A DNA stretch of 64,000 nucleotides, taken from positions 14,199,955 through 14,263,954 of the forward strand of contig CM055108.1 in assembly GCA_029204225.1 (NCBI GenBank), written 5' to 3'. The notes beneath the pieces were generated by a model. It did not search any database. It was given only the letters and a program-made list of their open reading frames with translations, and had not been told where the DNA came from. Source of the stretch: Diphasiastrum complanatum. Its lineage: Eukaryota > Streptophyta > Lycopodiopsida > Lycopodiales > Lycopodiaceae. Position 1 is the first letter of the stretch, and each line of letters opens with the position of its first letter. Of the stretch, positions 22,569-34,620 are shown piece after piece. The translations under genes and the position numbers were made by a program.

Positions 22569-24077
22569 TTGTCAAGGATCCTGGACAATCTTGAGAAACT
22601 TGTTGAATAAGTATTCGAAACGTTTTTCTACCTGTGGTTTTCTTCATTATGTTTATAAGCCATACAGAACTCCCTTGGTTCTCTGGTAGTCCTTGCAAAC
22701 ATTGCAGTATGCACCTAATTATATTGTAGCATTCATCCCTGCCTGTCGATTGATTATTATGTGTTTTAGATAAACAAATAATCACATCAGTATAACAAAA
22801 ACCACCTGGATACTAAATTTCACATTCGTAACATGGCTGGACAGGCTTTTGCTTGCTTCACAGCATGTGAAAGAAACGTTCTATTGCTACTGTTCCTATT
22901 TAGTTCTGCAGGCATGTATTTAGAGATCCTAAATAATCTACTTAAGCACTATTTGTTAGCAAACTTTAGGTTACTTGTTGCCAGCTGTGTGAGGGAAAGT
23001 GCATTGGGCCTCAGTTTGTTTACTAAAGGGTCTTGGAAAGGAAAGTAAAGTAGCTGGTTGCTCAATCTCAATGGGTTCTTACTTTAGGTACGAATCTCCT
23101 TGGCAAGTCAAGACGGCAATCTCGACTACTTGGCACTGGAATATGGGGCTCAAGGGCCCACCGAAGTTTCTGGCTAGAGCGTTGCTTGTTTGGTTTGCCT
23201 TTATGAATTATGTACTTCGAATCACAGCCTGCGAGTTGTGGTGCTGGGCATGAAGTGCAGATCCTGTTTTCATAACCTGGCCAAGCCAGTGGTGTGTTTA
23301 ACCTTTCATTGAAAATGGCTGCGGTCATGGACTTTGTGTAGTAGCTAGGTGGGAGCACAGATTGGACTTTTCCATTGGATGTGTGCCAGTGGGGGGAGAG
23401 CCCATTGTCTTCACCTATGGAGGAGGGCTCGAGATTAAAGATTTCACACATTAATAAAGTGCCGTGGAATTTCCACTGTGTTGGGGTGTTCCAGAGTCAC
23501 AATGGACACGGTAACCTAGTGGAATCAACATCATGCAAAAGCAAATATGCTTATTGAGTTGAGAAATGCATACACCAGAAGATAAAATATTGTTGTATAG
23601 TGTACCTTAGATTGCAGTCTTGGCTTCTGACTATTATTTTTTTAATATTTTCTCTCAAAATTTATTCCTCCCCACTTTTTCCTAACAAAGTATAGATCAA
23701 GTATATGCAGAACCTTAGAGGAGTGTTACAAAGAGTTTTGATTATTTTATTTCTGAAAATTTCCTAACCACATATATATCAAATACAAGCAGGACCTTGG
23801 ACAAGTCAGAGATAGATTTTATCTCAAACTTGTCAACTGCCTATGCCGACTTACCCCCTCAATTTTACTAATAGTGGATTGCTTCCAAAAGATGAATGTA
23901 GCACGGTACTCCAGCATGTGACATTCTGGCTTTCCTCTTGGATATTTATATCTACTAATCTTCCAACTTCCAAGCGCCTTGGCCAGAATTTTTAGCTCTT
24001 TATGTTTTCAGACTTAATTCAGCTCTGCACATGCTCTGTCACAATGTGCGTTTATACTACTTCTGTGCTTTGTTCTC
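22569..24077. other. 3' flank of the SPEAR-type gene, no recognised gene
   Basis: The first few hundred bases are presumably 3' UTR. Frames at 22999-23253 (+) and 23068-23451 (-) overlap one another and show no known motif. Confidence 0.45.
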
Positions 24078-24374
24078 CTATGAAAGAGACATCATTAAGA
24101 TGGTTACTGCTCCTTCCTGCACATAACCTAATATGTCTGGCACTTTCGACCAAATAACTTTCTTAGTGATCCAGAACTCTGCCATAGTGGTGGAGCTCTG
24201 TGGCATTGTTTTCCATGGGCTAACAAGAAGCCACTGCCAATTGCTGACTTTCTCATCTGCATCTCTAGTCCAGTCTACATCAGAATAGTGTGTTTTAGCA
24301 AAACCATGCAACCCTCCCATTAGTTTCCAGCTACAAACACAAGATTGGATGTTCCCCTCATTGCAGCCTACCAA
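24078..24374 (-). mobile_element. Decayed copia RNase H fragment
   Basis: The minus strand reads GFAKTHYSDVDWTRDADE. This matches the first catalytic block of copia RNase H (usually YSDADWAGD.D.RKS). In another frame it is followed by an RKS...FLLAHG stretch. The rest is too decayed to follow. Confidence 0.5.
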
Positions 24375-24898
24375 CGAGGCTTACCCTAGGTTGTTCCTGA
24401 GGGTACTCAAAGCTCCCACCACAGTTTGCTTAGTTGGGGTTTCTGCCCACCATTGCATGCTTGAAGCTTCCAATATCATTTATATCAAGCTCAACTTCCA
24501 TGGCGTCCTTCTGTTCATCCACAGTTGGATACATTGCTTTGGAGTGCATGTAGCTTCAGGAATGTGGTAAATAACTTCAAAGGTCACATTGACTGTTTGA
24601 GAATGTCAGAATGTTTCAATGTACTCTAGCAGTTGTATTCTGGAAAAAAAAGGTGTTTTTCCTAGTCTCTGGTACTAATGTGCTACTGAATTGTCCCTTA
24701 CAATTGCTGAGTATCTCCTGATTGCTGACGTTTAAACTTTTGGTGAGGTTTCCACGTCTTGCTTGCTGAGTCTATGGATAAGATATAAACCCAAAAGCTG
24801 AACATCAAAACTTTAGTAACAGTTCTACCACAGGTTGGCTGGACTAGGATGCCAGTCCAGGCCCACAGCACTATCAGTAATAACTATAACTAGAGGAT

Positions 24899-24930
<32 letters not shown>

Positions 24931-25021
24931 TAGTTATAGTTATATACATTCACTGGCTTCTCGAAAAAAAATTTGACAATAACTAGAGGATTATGTATAT
25001 ATAGTTATAGTTATAGTTAGG
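24899..25021 (+). repeat. (TA)n plus (TATAGT)n repeats, duplicated
   Basis: A TA run of about 28 bp is followed by three to four 'tatagt' units. The preceding 'ataactagaggattat' and the 'tagttatagttatagtta' tail recur at about 24979-25021. Confidence 0.9.
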
Positions 25022-26100
25022 TTGCACATGAGATAAATACTTATAAGAAAATGAAAATCTTCTTGAATGATGGACACAAATACTCCCATATGATTAACAA
25101 ACAAATTTTGAGAGAGTCCTATTCTCAAATCCTAGAGGCATCCACAAGTTTTGATTGAGAGTTTGCTTTGATTCTTTGATAGAAGGGAGTGCGATAGCAA
25201 AAATTAGACATTCTTTCTTATTTGACTCCTCTGCAACATAGGATAAGAGAAGAAAAATGATCTTTGATCTCTATTCTAGAAGTATCATAAGGATTCTAGT
25301 ACGCTCCTCTAGCGCGAATAACAATAATCAATACCAAAAAGCCTTTGCATAATTCTTTACCATTACACATTTGCTTGAAGGAGTGCACAATAAAAGTACA
25401 AAATCGTCTTTTTGAATTATGTAATCCTCTCTTGTATGTCTCTTTTCAAGCCAATCATTGTTTTCAAATTGTCCAAGTCTCCGCACAATGGAATCAAAGG
25501 GGGAGGGCTTGGATAATGCAATTTCAATGCCTCCAAGAGAATTGATAGCATGTACAAGTGGAATGAAAGTGGAGCAATATCAATGTCATCCTCCACATCG
25601 TTTGATTTCTACATTTCTTTTGCATGTTCTTTGCATTATAAATGGCCTCATCATACATGCACATCTCCCTCATCAAATCTCTCATCTGTTGCAACATCCA
25701 TCATTTTAATATCCACAACAGAACTCTTTGTTGTCACTTCCAAGTCAACAATGTTTTTTTGTGTGACAGTTCTAATATCCTATTATAGCCATCAAAGCAA
25801 AGAAAATAAATTAAGCAAAAAATGAAACACAATTTGAAACTAAACAATTTTACAATAGAGCACACTTTCATAACCAATGTTGAAATCTCGCCTTTTGTAG
25901 CAGTATCCAATGTGGCATTTGTGTCCATAACCTCCTAGCATATCATGGTAAACTTAAATTTAAAATCATGCATTTGAAATCCCATTCAATTTGAAGGATA
26001 TAATCTGTAGGCTATAATATGAGTGCAGTAGATGTAGACAATGTGTGTGAAGAGAGAGTAAACACATCAACCTTTGCTATAATTAACCTCTTTAAACTCT
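25022..26100. other. AT-rich stretch, nothing recognised
   Basis: Short overlapping frames only. No motif that I can name on either strand. Confidence 0.4.
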
Positions 26101-26772
26101 AGGAAATTGTAGCATGACTAACTTTGTTTGAGATCTCAATATACTCGAACCCCAATCAATCTACCAAAGCTTGTTGTTAGTATTGCCATGAGCAACACGA
26201 ATCCACTATATCATCACAAATATGCAAAAAATGGATGTAGAACCCAAAGAAATATCTTCCATAAGAATGCATTAGAGAAGAATGAGAGAGATGAATTTCT
26301 CCCACACTTGTATGCCTATTTATAACAGCCTTTTGCCCTATTTGGATCATCTTGTCCAAGCTTATCAACTTATGAAAAGTTTTTTTAGAAACTTTTCCAA
26401 AAAGCTAGATAACTTGACTAGATTCAATGTACCTCTTCTAACCAATTAGAGTAGGTCCAAATTCGACCTTATCAACTTGCCTAAGTTGCCACAAATAGTA
26501 AACCCACTATTCTTAGGCCTTATTAACTTTATAAAGTCTATTTTTAAGTTGAAAATGCATATTGGCCTCAAAGTTTGAAACCCTCAATAGTCCATTGACT
26601 TTGGTCAATTTGAATATTGTTCGATAATCCCTCAAATATTGAATTGTTTCGACAATATGTGTATATTTGTAGATGGTCTCGATAACTTTGACACTATCTT
26701 GATAATGCGAGTAAAATTGCAATGATTTCATATTACAAATGATTTTAAGAATGAAATTTAACACTCCCCCTT
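26100..26772 (-). mobile_element. Possible copia LTR with polypurine tract, minus strand
   Basis: On the minus strand a purine tract, 'attaagggggag' (about 26763-26774), is followed by TGTTAAATTT, the usual polypurine-tract/LTR junction. A minus-strand TATA box (TTATAAATAGGC, about 26310-26321) lies about 440 bp further on, where an LTR promoter would be. The far end of the LTR is not defined, and no pol sequence is seen on the other side of the tract. Confidence 0.4.
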
Positions 26773-28029
26773 AATGTGAACTCATAAAAATGGGTGATAT
26801 ATATTTGATAGATAGGAATTTTTGGTTTTAATAATTTTCTGTTTGGAAATAAATGTATCATGTAAACTCAGATGGAGTTGGATAACTGGAATAACCAAAA
26901 GCTAGGGCTTCACGTAATGAAGTTTAATATATCGTAATACTAGATCATATCTTTGAGTTATTGGGGTCTAGATATATTCTAGATGAAACCTTGACTTTAA
27001 AACGACATGATGTGCCATGTCTAGAGTGAAGAATATGGAGACTATAGTTCTTAATAGGCATCGTAAGGAGAGTAGATTCGCATAACTCTAAAAATTTTCT
27101 AGTGGAAGGATTCTTGTGGAGTAATACGTCTTTTAAGAATAGTAGCATTCACGTTCTCTTATATTCAAGTAAAGAATAAAAATTTGGTGAATTGTGATTG
27201 GCGAATCATAGTTCAGGTTCCAATAAATATTTGATGATCAGGATTCATGGGAACTAGAAGGTAATCTAAAGAGGAGTTTCCATGACTTTAAGTTCTGAGG
27301 ACGGGACTGAAATAAGGGGGGAAGTATATCATGGCCCTAATGGGGGTTTGGACCATTAGGGGGTGCCTTGGACGTAGGGGCCGAGCCTAACCTAGATAAT
27401 AGTCGAGTAGGACTATGGGGTCGGGTGACTACATGCATGCGGTAATAGCATGGGTGTTGCATCCTAGTATGGGATAGGATGTACATGCACTGTGCTATTC
27501 CATGGGTCTTAGTTACTATAAATTAGGGGTACCTACATGCATGGGAGATTGGCATGATCATTAGAGTGCTTCCATGTGGATTTGATTCATGGGCAGGTGG
27601 GGTTGGCTCTGTGCTCTATATATACCCTCACCAGTGTCTATGAGAATCATAGAGAGTCTTGTGGCCGTTATGCTATCAGACTTTGAAGCGCTTTTCTTGT
27701 GGTTTTCCTATCTCATGGATTTCTTGGGGGCTAGATCGGTATTAGATCTTGATTTGGTTGGGATGACTTCGTCTACTGATATCTCCCCTTGTGTTCTAGG
27801 AGCTCTATCTCACTTGGAGTCATGGGTGGTTGTTTTATCTGAGCTACACCAGAGCTAGTTTTAGAAGATGATGGAGAAACAACTTATTATGTATATGAGC
27901 ATTGGGTTTCATAAGCATATGAGAGCTTTCTGAGTGTCTCTACCTAAGACAGACTGCTACTTGAGCAAGATCTTGAGTGAGTCACATGAGTAGAATGTTT
28001 CTACCAAGTTTCCTCTATTCTTACCAAAG
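26773..28029 (+). other. Possible gypsy 3' end and LTR, low certainty
   Basis: A purine tract 'aaataaggggggaag' (about 27310) and a TATA-like 'ctataaatta' (about 27520) suggest the 3' end of an LTR element, but no conserved integrase or chromodomain can be read with confidence. The frame at 27589-27858 is unrecognised. The copia element at 28030 is inserted into the right edge of this stretch. Confidence 0.3.
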
Positions 28030-29203
28030 TGTTGGATTATTCTCCTTCTTACTAACGACTAATCGGTTTTAATCCTCATCCATTGTTTATCCAGTTCTGC
28101 GGATTATCCCGTGTTTTTATACAATCTGCAGAAATATACGAAGTTTGACAACAGTGTCACATTTTTCGCATGTCAGGAATCTCGTGTAAAAATGTAGAGT
28201 CACGTTTTTTGCATTTCTAAAAGTGCCTCAAATGTTGACTTTGGCAAAGTGTGGGGCTACCCTAAATGAGTTTTAAAGACATTGTCGAGTTTTTCGCAAA
28301 ATGCCGACACTGTCGCTTTTTGCGACACTGTCGCTTGTGGCAGTTTTAGTTCATTTCTGCAAAGTGACAGTTTCAGTTCATTTATGCAAACAAACTATTT
28401 ACGGCCAATTTTCACCACTTATCAGCAATCAATTTCTAAGAAGGTACTGGATGAATGCCAGTGGACAGCAGCCAACTGGCAATCGCATTTGATGACCTAA
28501 TTGCTTAGTATATATAGTTGTTTATATTCATACAGATTTTCAAGTTCATAAGTTAAGAAGTTTTTGATCAATAGATTAGCAAGAAGCATTTGAATAGTTA
28601 GCTCTTTCTCTCTCTCAAGCCTACGAGCTTGAATACTCCTGAGCATTCTAGCTCACTTCTTAGAGTTGTTTAGAGATTGCTATTGTGCTTACTGCTTATC
28701 AACCTTTGCCTTAATTCAGACTTTCATTTTAGCCGCTCAGAGATAGCATAGAGTTCGCGGCTTCGATCCGCAACTTATTGTACTCATTTACTTTTGTTTC
28801 ATTTTTATACTGAATCAATACTATCTTTTATTGCGTTCAGGTTCGTCTTAGAATGTATATGTTTTTGTAGTTCTTCACGACTCATTATTTGTCTAGTGAT
28901 TCGCGACTAATTATTTGTCTAGTAATTCGCGACAAATTATTTGTCTGATAATTCAATGCTTAATGTTTGGCTACATAATTACTATAGTACTGATGATTTC
29001 AAAGTTAGTTACTATAAAATCGAACGTGATTTCTATCACTATTGTTTTGTTCGAAATTGATAGGCGTAGTCATGCATAGAGAAAGAAGAAGATAGTTTAT
29101 TCCATTGCGCATAATAAGTTTTCTTTCTTGTCGTTCGAATATTTTTCATTCGAGATTGTTTCTTTTCGAGTTCGACCTATCTTTTACACACCTCTTTCCA
29201 ACA
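28030..29203 (+). repeat. 5' LTR of the family A element
   Basis: 1174 bp, TGTTGG...CCAACA. It contains a short CT run near 28605, which is greatly expanded in the 3' LTR. Confidence 0.92.
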
Positions 29204-29432
29204 GGGTATCAGAGCTGGATTACTACTTTTTTATATGATTCCACATGGTATCAGAGCTTCTATCATAGTATCAGTACTAGATCATTACTTTTTTATCTGA
29301 ACCGTCACAGCATCAGACTTGTGATCTCTATTAGGGCGTAATACTATTTCGATATCAGAGCGAAAGCTCTAATACTTGATATCAAATTAATATCAATATC
29401 TTCAGTTCCTTTCAACCTTTCAATATCAGAGA
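29204..29432 (+). promoter_or_regulatory. Primer-binding site with reiterated copies
   Basis: The first copy, GGGTATCAGAGCTGG, follows the LTR directly and matches the initiator-Met tRNA 3' end used by copia elements. A second, better copy (TGGTATCAGAGC) is at 29246-29257. Weaker copies (ATATCAGAGC, AATATCAGAG) lie near 29352 and 29423. Confidence 0.8.
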
Positions 29433-29500
29433 ATTGATTTCCTGTTGTTGGCATTACTACATCTTAGCATCATCGATACAATCGACAGACTAAGTTCTGG

Positions 29501-29710
29501 ATGGATTCTCAAAGTAAAGTTGGTCTTATTGCAGACAAGCTAAATGGATTCAATTATCATTTGTGGAAATTTAAGATGAAGACCTTGCTAATCGCCAACG
29601 AGTTATGGGATGTTGTTAGAAGTACAGAAGTAAAATCTGAAGACGACACAGAAGACTCAAAATGGAAATCGAAGCATGGTAAAGCTTTGGTGTTCCCAAA
29701 CAATTCATGA
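29501..29710 (+). pseudogene. Truncated copia gag (N-terminal part)
   Basis: The frame opens MDSQSKVGLIADKLNGFNYH and continues LWKFKMKTLLIANELWDV, the LNG.NY..W..KM...L signature at the start of copia gag. It is cut after about 65 residues at the internal deletion junction near 29690-29710. No zinc knuckle remains. Confidence 0.85.
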
Positions 29711-30377
29711 GAAGCAGCAAATGCGTGAGTATCCTTACCATTTTATTATAGGATCCCTTATGTATGCCATGATCTGTACCAGGCTAGACATAGCTTTTGC
29801 AGTCAGCTCTCTCAGTTAGTTTATGGCTAATCCTGATGTAACACATTGGAAGGCTCTTATCAGAGTCATGAGATATCTTTGAGCTACTATAGACTTTTGC
29901 ATTTGTTATGGAGCAGTCGGCAATGACAAACTCAATTTACTCAATGTTTACACATATGCATTTTTCCTCAACAATGGTCCAATTTCCTGGAACAATTGTA
30001 AGCAATCTTCAATAGCTCTATCTTTCACTGAATCAGAGTATATCGCAGCCTCTCAAGCTACAAAGGAAGCAAATTGGTTGAGGAACTTACTCTCAGATAT
30101 CGATCTGAATCAATATGCTCCGACGACATTATTTTGTGATAATCAAAGTGCCATTGCGTTATCAACCAACCTCATATTTCATTCTAGGAGTAAGCACATT
30201 GAACTGAAGTATCATTTCATCAGAAGCAAAATTCTCAACGAAGAGGTCAGATTGCAGTACTATAGAACGCGAGATATGACAGCAGATATTTTTACCAAAG
30301 CATTAAGTTTGGAAGCACATACAAAATTTTGTGTAGAACTAAGTTTGAAGGTCAAGACATTCAAGGATTCAGATTAA
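29706..30377 (+). pseudogene. Copia RT end and RNase H, truncated
   Basis: The sequence enters at MREYPYHFIIGSLMYAMICT, the end of copia RT, then continues into RNase H. It shows SFTESEYIAASQATKEANWL, FCDNQSAIALS, FHSRSKHIELKYHFIRSKIL and MTADIFTKALSLEAHTKFCV, and stops at 30375. The usual SDADWAGD block is deleted around 29945-29960, and at least two stops lie upstream. It cannot encode a working enzyme. Confidence 0.9.
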
Positions 30378-30384
30378 GGGGGAG
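30376..30384 (+). promoter_or_regulatory. Polypurine tract
   Basis: AAGGGGGAG directly before the TGTTGG start of the 3' LTR. This is the standard plus-strand primer of LTR elements. Confidence 0.9.
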
Positions 30385-30993
30385 TGTTGGATTATTTTCC
30401 TTCTTACTAATCGACTAATCGACTTTAATCCTCATCCATTGTTTGTCCAGTTCATCAGATTTTCCCGTGTTTTTATACAGTCTGTAAATTTACAAGTGTT
30501 TTTACACAATCTGCAGAAATACACGGAGTTTGACAACAGTGTCGCATTTTTTGCATTTTTCGCTTGTCATGAATCTCATCTAAAAATGCAGAGTCGCATT
30601 TTTCGCATTTCTAAAAGTGCCTCAAATGTTAAGGAAATGACTTTGGCAAAGTGTGGGGCTATCATAAATGAGATTTCAGGACACTATCGGGTTTTTCGCA
30701 AAATGCCGACATTGTCGCTTTTTGCGACACGGTCGCCTGTGGCAGTTTTAGTTCATTTCTACAGAGTGACAGTTTCAGTTCATTTATGCAGACAGACTGT
30801 TTACAACCAATTTTCATTGCTTATCAACAATCAATTTCTGAGAAGGAACTGGATGAATGCCAGCGGACACCAGCCAACTGGCAATTGCATTTGACAATCT
30901 AATTGCTTAGTATATATAGTTGTTCATGTTCATACAGTTTTTCAAGTTAAGAAGTTTTTTATCAATAGATCAACAAGAAGCATTTGAATAGTT

Positions 30994-31077
<84 letters not shown>

Positions 31078-31626
31078 CTTGCAAGCTTGAACACTTTGAG
31101 CATTCTAGCTCACTTCATAGAGTTGTTTAGAGATTGCTATTGCGCTTACTGCTTATCAGCATTGCGCTTGATTTAGACTTTTATTTTAGCCACTCAGAGC
31201 TAGCATAGAGTACGCGGCTTCGATCCGCAACTTATTGTCCTCATTTACTTCTGTTTCATTTTCATACTAAATCAATACTATCTTTTATTGCGTTCAGGTT
31301 CGTGTATGCGTTTCTATAGTTCTTCGCGACTAATTATTTGTCTAGTGATTCGCGACAAATTATTTGTTTGATAATTCAATGCTTAATGTTTGGCTACATA
31401 ATCAATGTAGTACTGATTATTTCAAAGTTAGTTACTATAAGATCGAACGTGATTTCTATCACTATTGTTTTGTTCAAAATTTAAAGGCGTAGTCATGCAT
31501 AGAGAAAGAGGAAGATAGTTTATTCCGCTGCGCACGATAAGTTTTCTTTCTTGTCATTCGAATATTTTTCATTCGAGTTCGTTTCTTTTCGAGTTTGACC
31601 TATCTTTCACACACCTCTTTCTGACA
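30385..31626 (+). repeat. 3' LTR of the family A element
   Basis: 1242 bp, TGTTGG...CTGACA, aligned along its whole length with the 5' LTR. It is longer mainly because of a (CT)n run at 30996-31074. Confidence 0.92.
30996..31074 (+). repeat. (CT)n expansion inside the 3' LTR
   Basis: About 39 CT units. The 5' LTR has only about six at the same place, so the expansion happened after insertion. Confidence 0.97.
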
Positions 31627-31631
31627 CAAAG

Positions 31632-32600
31632 TACCAAGGAGCCTTGGAGTTGAAACTCAAATGGAGAGTTGCAAAATTTTGAACAAATTGAAGACCCATG
31701 TAGTTGATCTTGGTCATGATAGACTTACCTCTCTTTGGAAGTCTTTGAATGCTCTCTGATTTTTAAAAATTTGTGGATTGGAGTTGCCAAGAGGAGGTTC
31801 TGTAAAGTCTACAAATAAGTTTACATCTCCTTCTCACGTTTCAATATGTGGATGTAGTTTTCATGTTTCGTATGTCATGGTAATAGTCTATTAAGATATG
31901 GCTTCTATGAGTTTTCTATCTTCTTAGAATAATAATCACTTTATAAAGATTCTCCAGTACGTAGTCTCCAACAAAAGATAATAAATAAGAAAAGATATGC
32001 CCTCGCATGAAAATTAAAAAAAAAAAAAAAAACAGTTGAAAGACATGTATTGTATGCAAATTAGTCTTTGAGACGTATGCATTTGTGGGTTGTCAATATG
32101 TATTTCATGGTATTTTTTAAATAAGTAAGAATTACTTTGCATCTTAACCTATTAAAAGGTGTATGAAGTGGTGAGAGTGCATACTAGTCCTTAAGAAAGT
32201 TTTTGGTTTGAAAACGAAATGAAAACAACAAAAATTAAAAGTTGAGAGAGAGAGAATCAAGGTGAGTGAAGAAAGTATTGTCAAGAGAGATGGGCCTTTG
32301 TGTAATGTTTTGTACTTTGCTTAATGCATGAGCTTGAATTTGTTTCCGGGACCTAAATGCAAATAACCTTTACCTCCTTAGAACACAAGAATGAGGACTA
32401 AACCCGTGATAGTGGGAACATATTGTCATGGGCTAAGAATTAATCTCGTCAGTTACTCATATAGTTTTACCATGATAAGGACAAGATTCCTGATCATGCA
32501 CATGCAGTTATCCTTGAATCAGATAGACTGAGGGGTAGACATTGAGGATGATTAAGACGATAGTGAGAATCCCTTTGTACACAGAAACAGAGAGTGATAA
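31632..32600. other. Intergenic, nothing recognised
   Basis: AT-rich with a poly-A run near 32015. No conserved frame. Confidence 0.4.
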
Positions 32601-32609
32601 AGAGGAAGC

Positions 32610-32970
32610 TAAAGGCAGTACAAACTGATGGTGAGGGTGAATACGCCTCAAATGAATTCATTGAAATATGCTAGAATAATGGCATAGTCGGATAGTTGAC
32701 GATACCCTATTCACCTCCGTCCAATGGTATTGCTGAGAGAAAAAAAATAGGAATTTAGTAGAAAGTGCCAAAGCGATGTTGGCACATGCATTGTTGCTTA
32801 AGCAATTCTAGGCCGAAGTTGTAACCACAACAACCTATGTCGAAAAGTGTCGAAAAATGATGCATTACAAAACCCCTATCAAACTAGACCACATGAATTA
32901 TGGACTAGTAGGAAGCCCATTCTAAAGCATTAAGGTGATCTAATTTGGCAATTTCGAGGCCAAAGTAAAA
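32610..32970 (+). mobile_element. Copia integrase fragment
   Basis: The plus strand reads DGEGEYASNEFIEIC, then LTIPYSPPSNGIAERK, then a shifted-frame ESAKAMLAHALLLKQF. These match the second and third catalytic blocks of copia integrase (D.GGEY and TPQQNGVAERKNRTL). Stops and frameshifts are present. The sequence beyond 33000 is not clearly pol. Confidence 0.75.
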
Positions 32971-34580
32971 TTTCAACTTAGAGATAGATTTTTATATGTT
33001 AGTAAGCCCTAAGAATAGTGTCCTTACTAATTTTACCAAGTATAAAAGTTGATAAGGTAAAATTTAGACCACTTTTATTGGTTGATATAGATACATTGCA
33101 TCTAGTTATAAAAAATCTAGGTTTTTGGTGAAGTACCTAGAAACTACCATTTTAGGGCAATATTTGGCAACTATAAATAGCTGTATTTTTGTGGAGAACA
33201 GATCTTGATGTTTTCATTTTGTATGGAGAACTTTTCTCTTTTGATTCTATATCCATCTCTTTCATATTTCTCTTGATATCTTCTATTCTAATGTGTAGAT
33301 TGTTATACTAACCTTCACAAAGAAGGATTTCTGTTGTCCAAATGCTATGCTCAACATATCATTCTGCACACATGTGAAATGCTATGCTGAGACACGTGTG
33401 TAGCTTGAATCCACACGTGTGAAACTCTGTTGTACGACGACTGTTGTAGTACGACACAATACAACACCATGGTGATTTTGATAAGATATGCATGTATTTT
33501 CAAGTTCTAGCATGGTAGATGCATGATTTCTAGCTTGTTGATGAATCTAGATGTGCACTCAAATCTAGCCAAAGATCAATCCATTAATGATATTTTGGAT
33601 CTGATTTTCTCACACTCAACATACCAGGGAAGTATCTTGGGCTTCTTGGAGTATTGGGTGGGGAGTAAGTGGTGGGCCCTTGCTCTCCCCTCCAATAAAA
33701 CACACAGATTCCTTATCTATTTTGAATTTAGGCAATAAATGCTTTGCCCTCCAAATGAAAGGGCCAATGATGTGGAAGGACCTGAGATTTCAAATTGGGG
33801 GTAAGTGCAAATTTTGAAATGGCCTTGGACTCTTCCATGTGAAACTACCATAACTACATTCACTCCCAAATTATGTCTCAAACCTCAACAATTACTTGCA
33901 CTCATGTCACTCAACCCACAAGTTGCCCGAAGCCCTATCATATTGCCAAATATTTGGGAATTCCTCGTGCCATAGCATTGCGCAATGACTCCCACACAGA
34001 CAAGGGCAACAAATGAAATGCCTCATGAGCCCTCCTGCAAGTCATGATAACAATCCTCCAATCAACTAAATCTTCCACGCTCGATACTTTTCAAATGCCC
34101 TATATCACCCTCGAACACCCTCCCTGTATTGCTCTAGCAGCCGTGAGAGCGACCCATCTCGTTGCATGAGCCTCAGCCTATCACATTCCCCAGTTGAATT
34201 AACAATCGTTCAATTGCCAGTTGCCAGTTGCATGTTAAAAAAGCTATGTTTTGCAGTGATATTTTCCTTCCCCAATCATGAACATCCCATCTCCGCACCC
34301 GCTCCCCGAGAAGAAGCAACCCCTGAATTCAAAATTGCTAGCTCGAGCATCCCAGTGTCCGCCTTGCCACACGTTGTGTGCCCATTGGCACAAGCGTTAA
34401 CCGCTCACCATCGACGATATTGCCATGTCAGGAAGCCCTATGAAGCCAACCACCACATATTTACTTATAATAATAATGTTTATTATAATAATAATATTTA
34501 TTATAATAATAATAGTAATAATATATTATAAAAATATTTATTATAATAATAATAATTTATTATATTATTATTAGGGTGAA
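32971..34580. other. Upstream region of the MKP1-like gene, no recognised gene
   Basis: A TATA-like 'aactataaatagctg' near 33170 may mark an old LTR. Several 'acacgtgtg' palindromes occur near 33390-33425. The frame at 34166-34531 ends in an AAT repeat and is unlikely to be a gene. Confidence 0.35.
34459..34575 (+). repeat. (AAT)n/(TTA)n low-complexity run
   Basis: About 115 bp of imperfect AAT/TTA triplets directly upstream of a C run. Confidence 0.95.
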
Positions 34581-34597
34581 TTATAATAGAGTCATAG

Positions 34598-34620
34598 CCC
34601 CCCCCCCCCCCCCCCCCCCC
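34598..34620 (+). repeat. C homopolymer of 23 bases
   Basis: An uninterrupted C run. On the other strand it is a G tract that could form a quadruplex-type structure. Assembly length may be unreliable here. Confidence 0.97.

Larger units (their letters stand above)
28030..31626 (+). mobile_element. Complete but internally deleted Ty1/copia element (family A)
   Basis: Both LTRs start TGTTGG. The 5' LTR ends CCAACA and the 3' LTR ends CTGACA. The element is flanked by a 5-bp target duplication, CAAAG (28025-28029 and 31627-31631). The internal part is only about 1.2 kb: a primer-binding site, the start of gag, then an abrupt jump into the end of reverse transcriptase and RNase H, then a polypurine tract. 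Protease, integrase and most of RT are missing, so it could only have moved with enzymes supplied by a relative. The two LTRs differ by substitutions and indels, so it is not recent. Confidence 0.92.
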
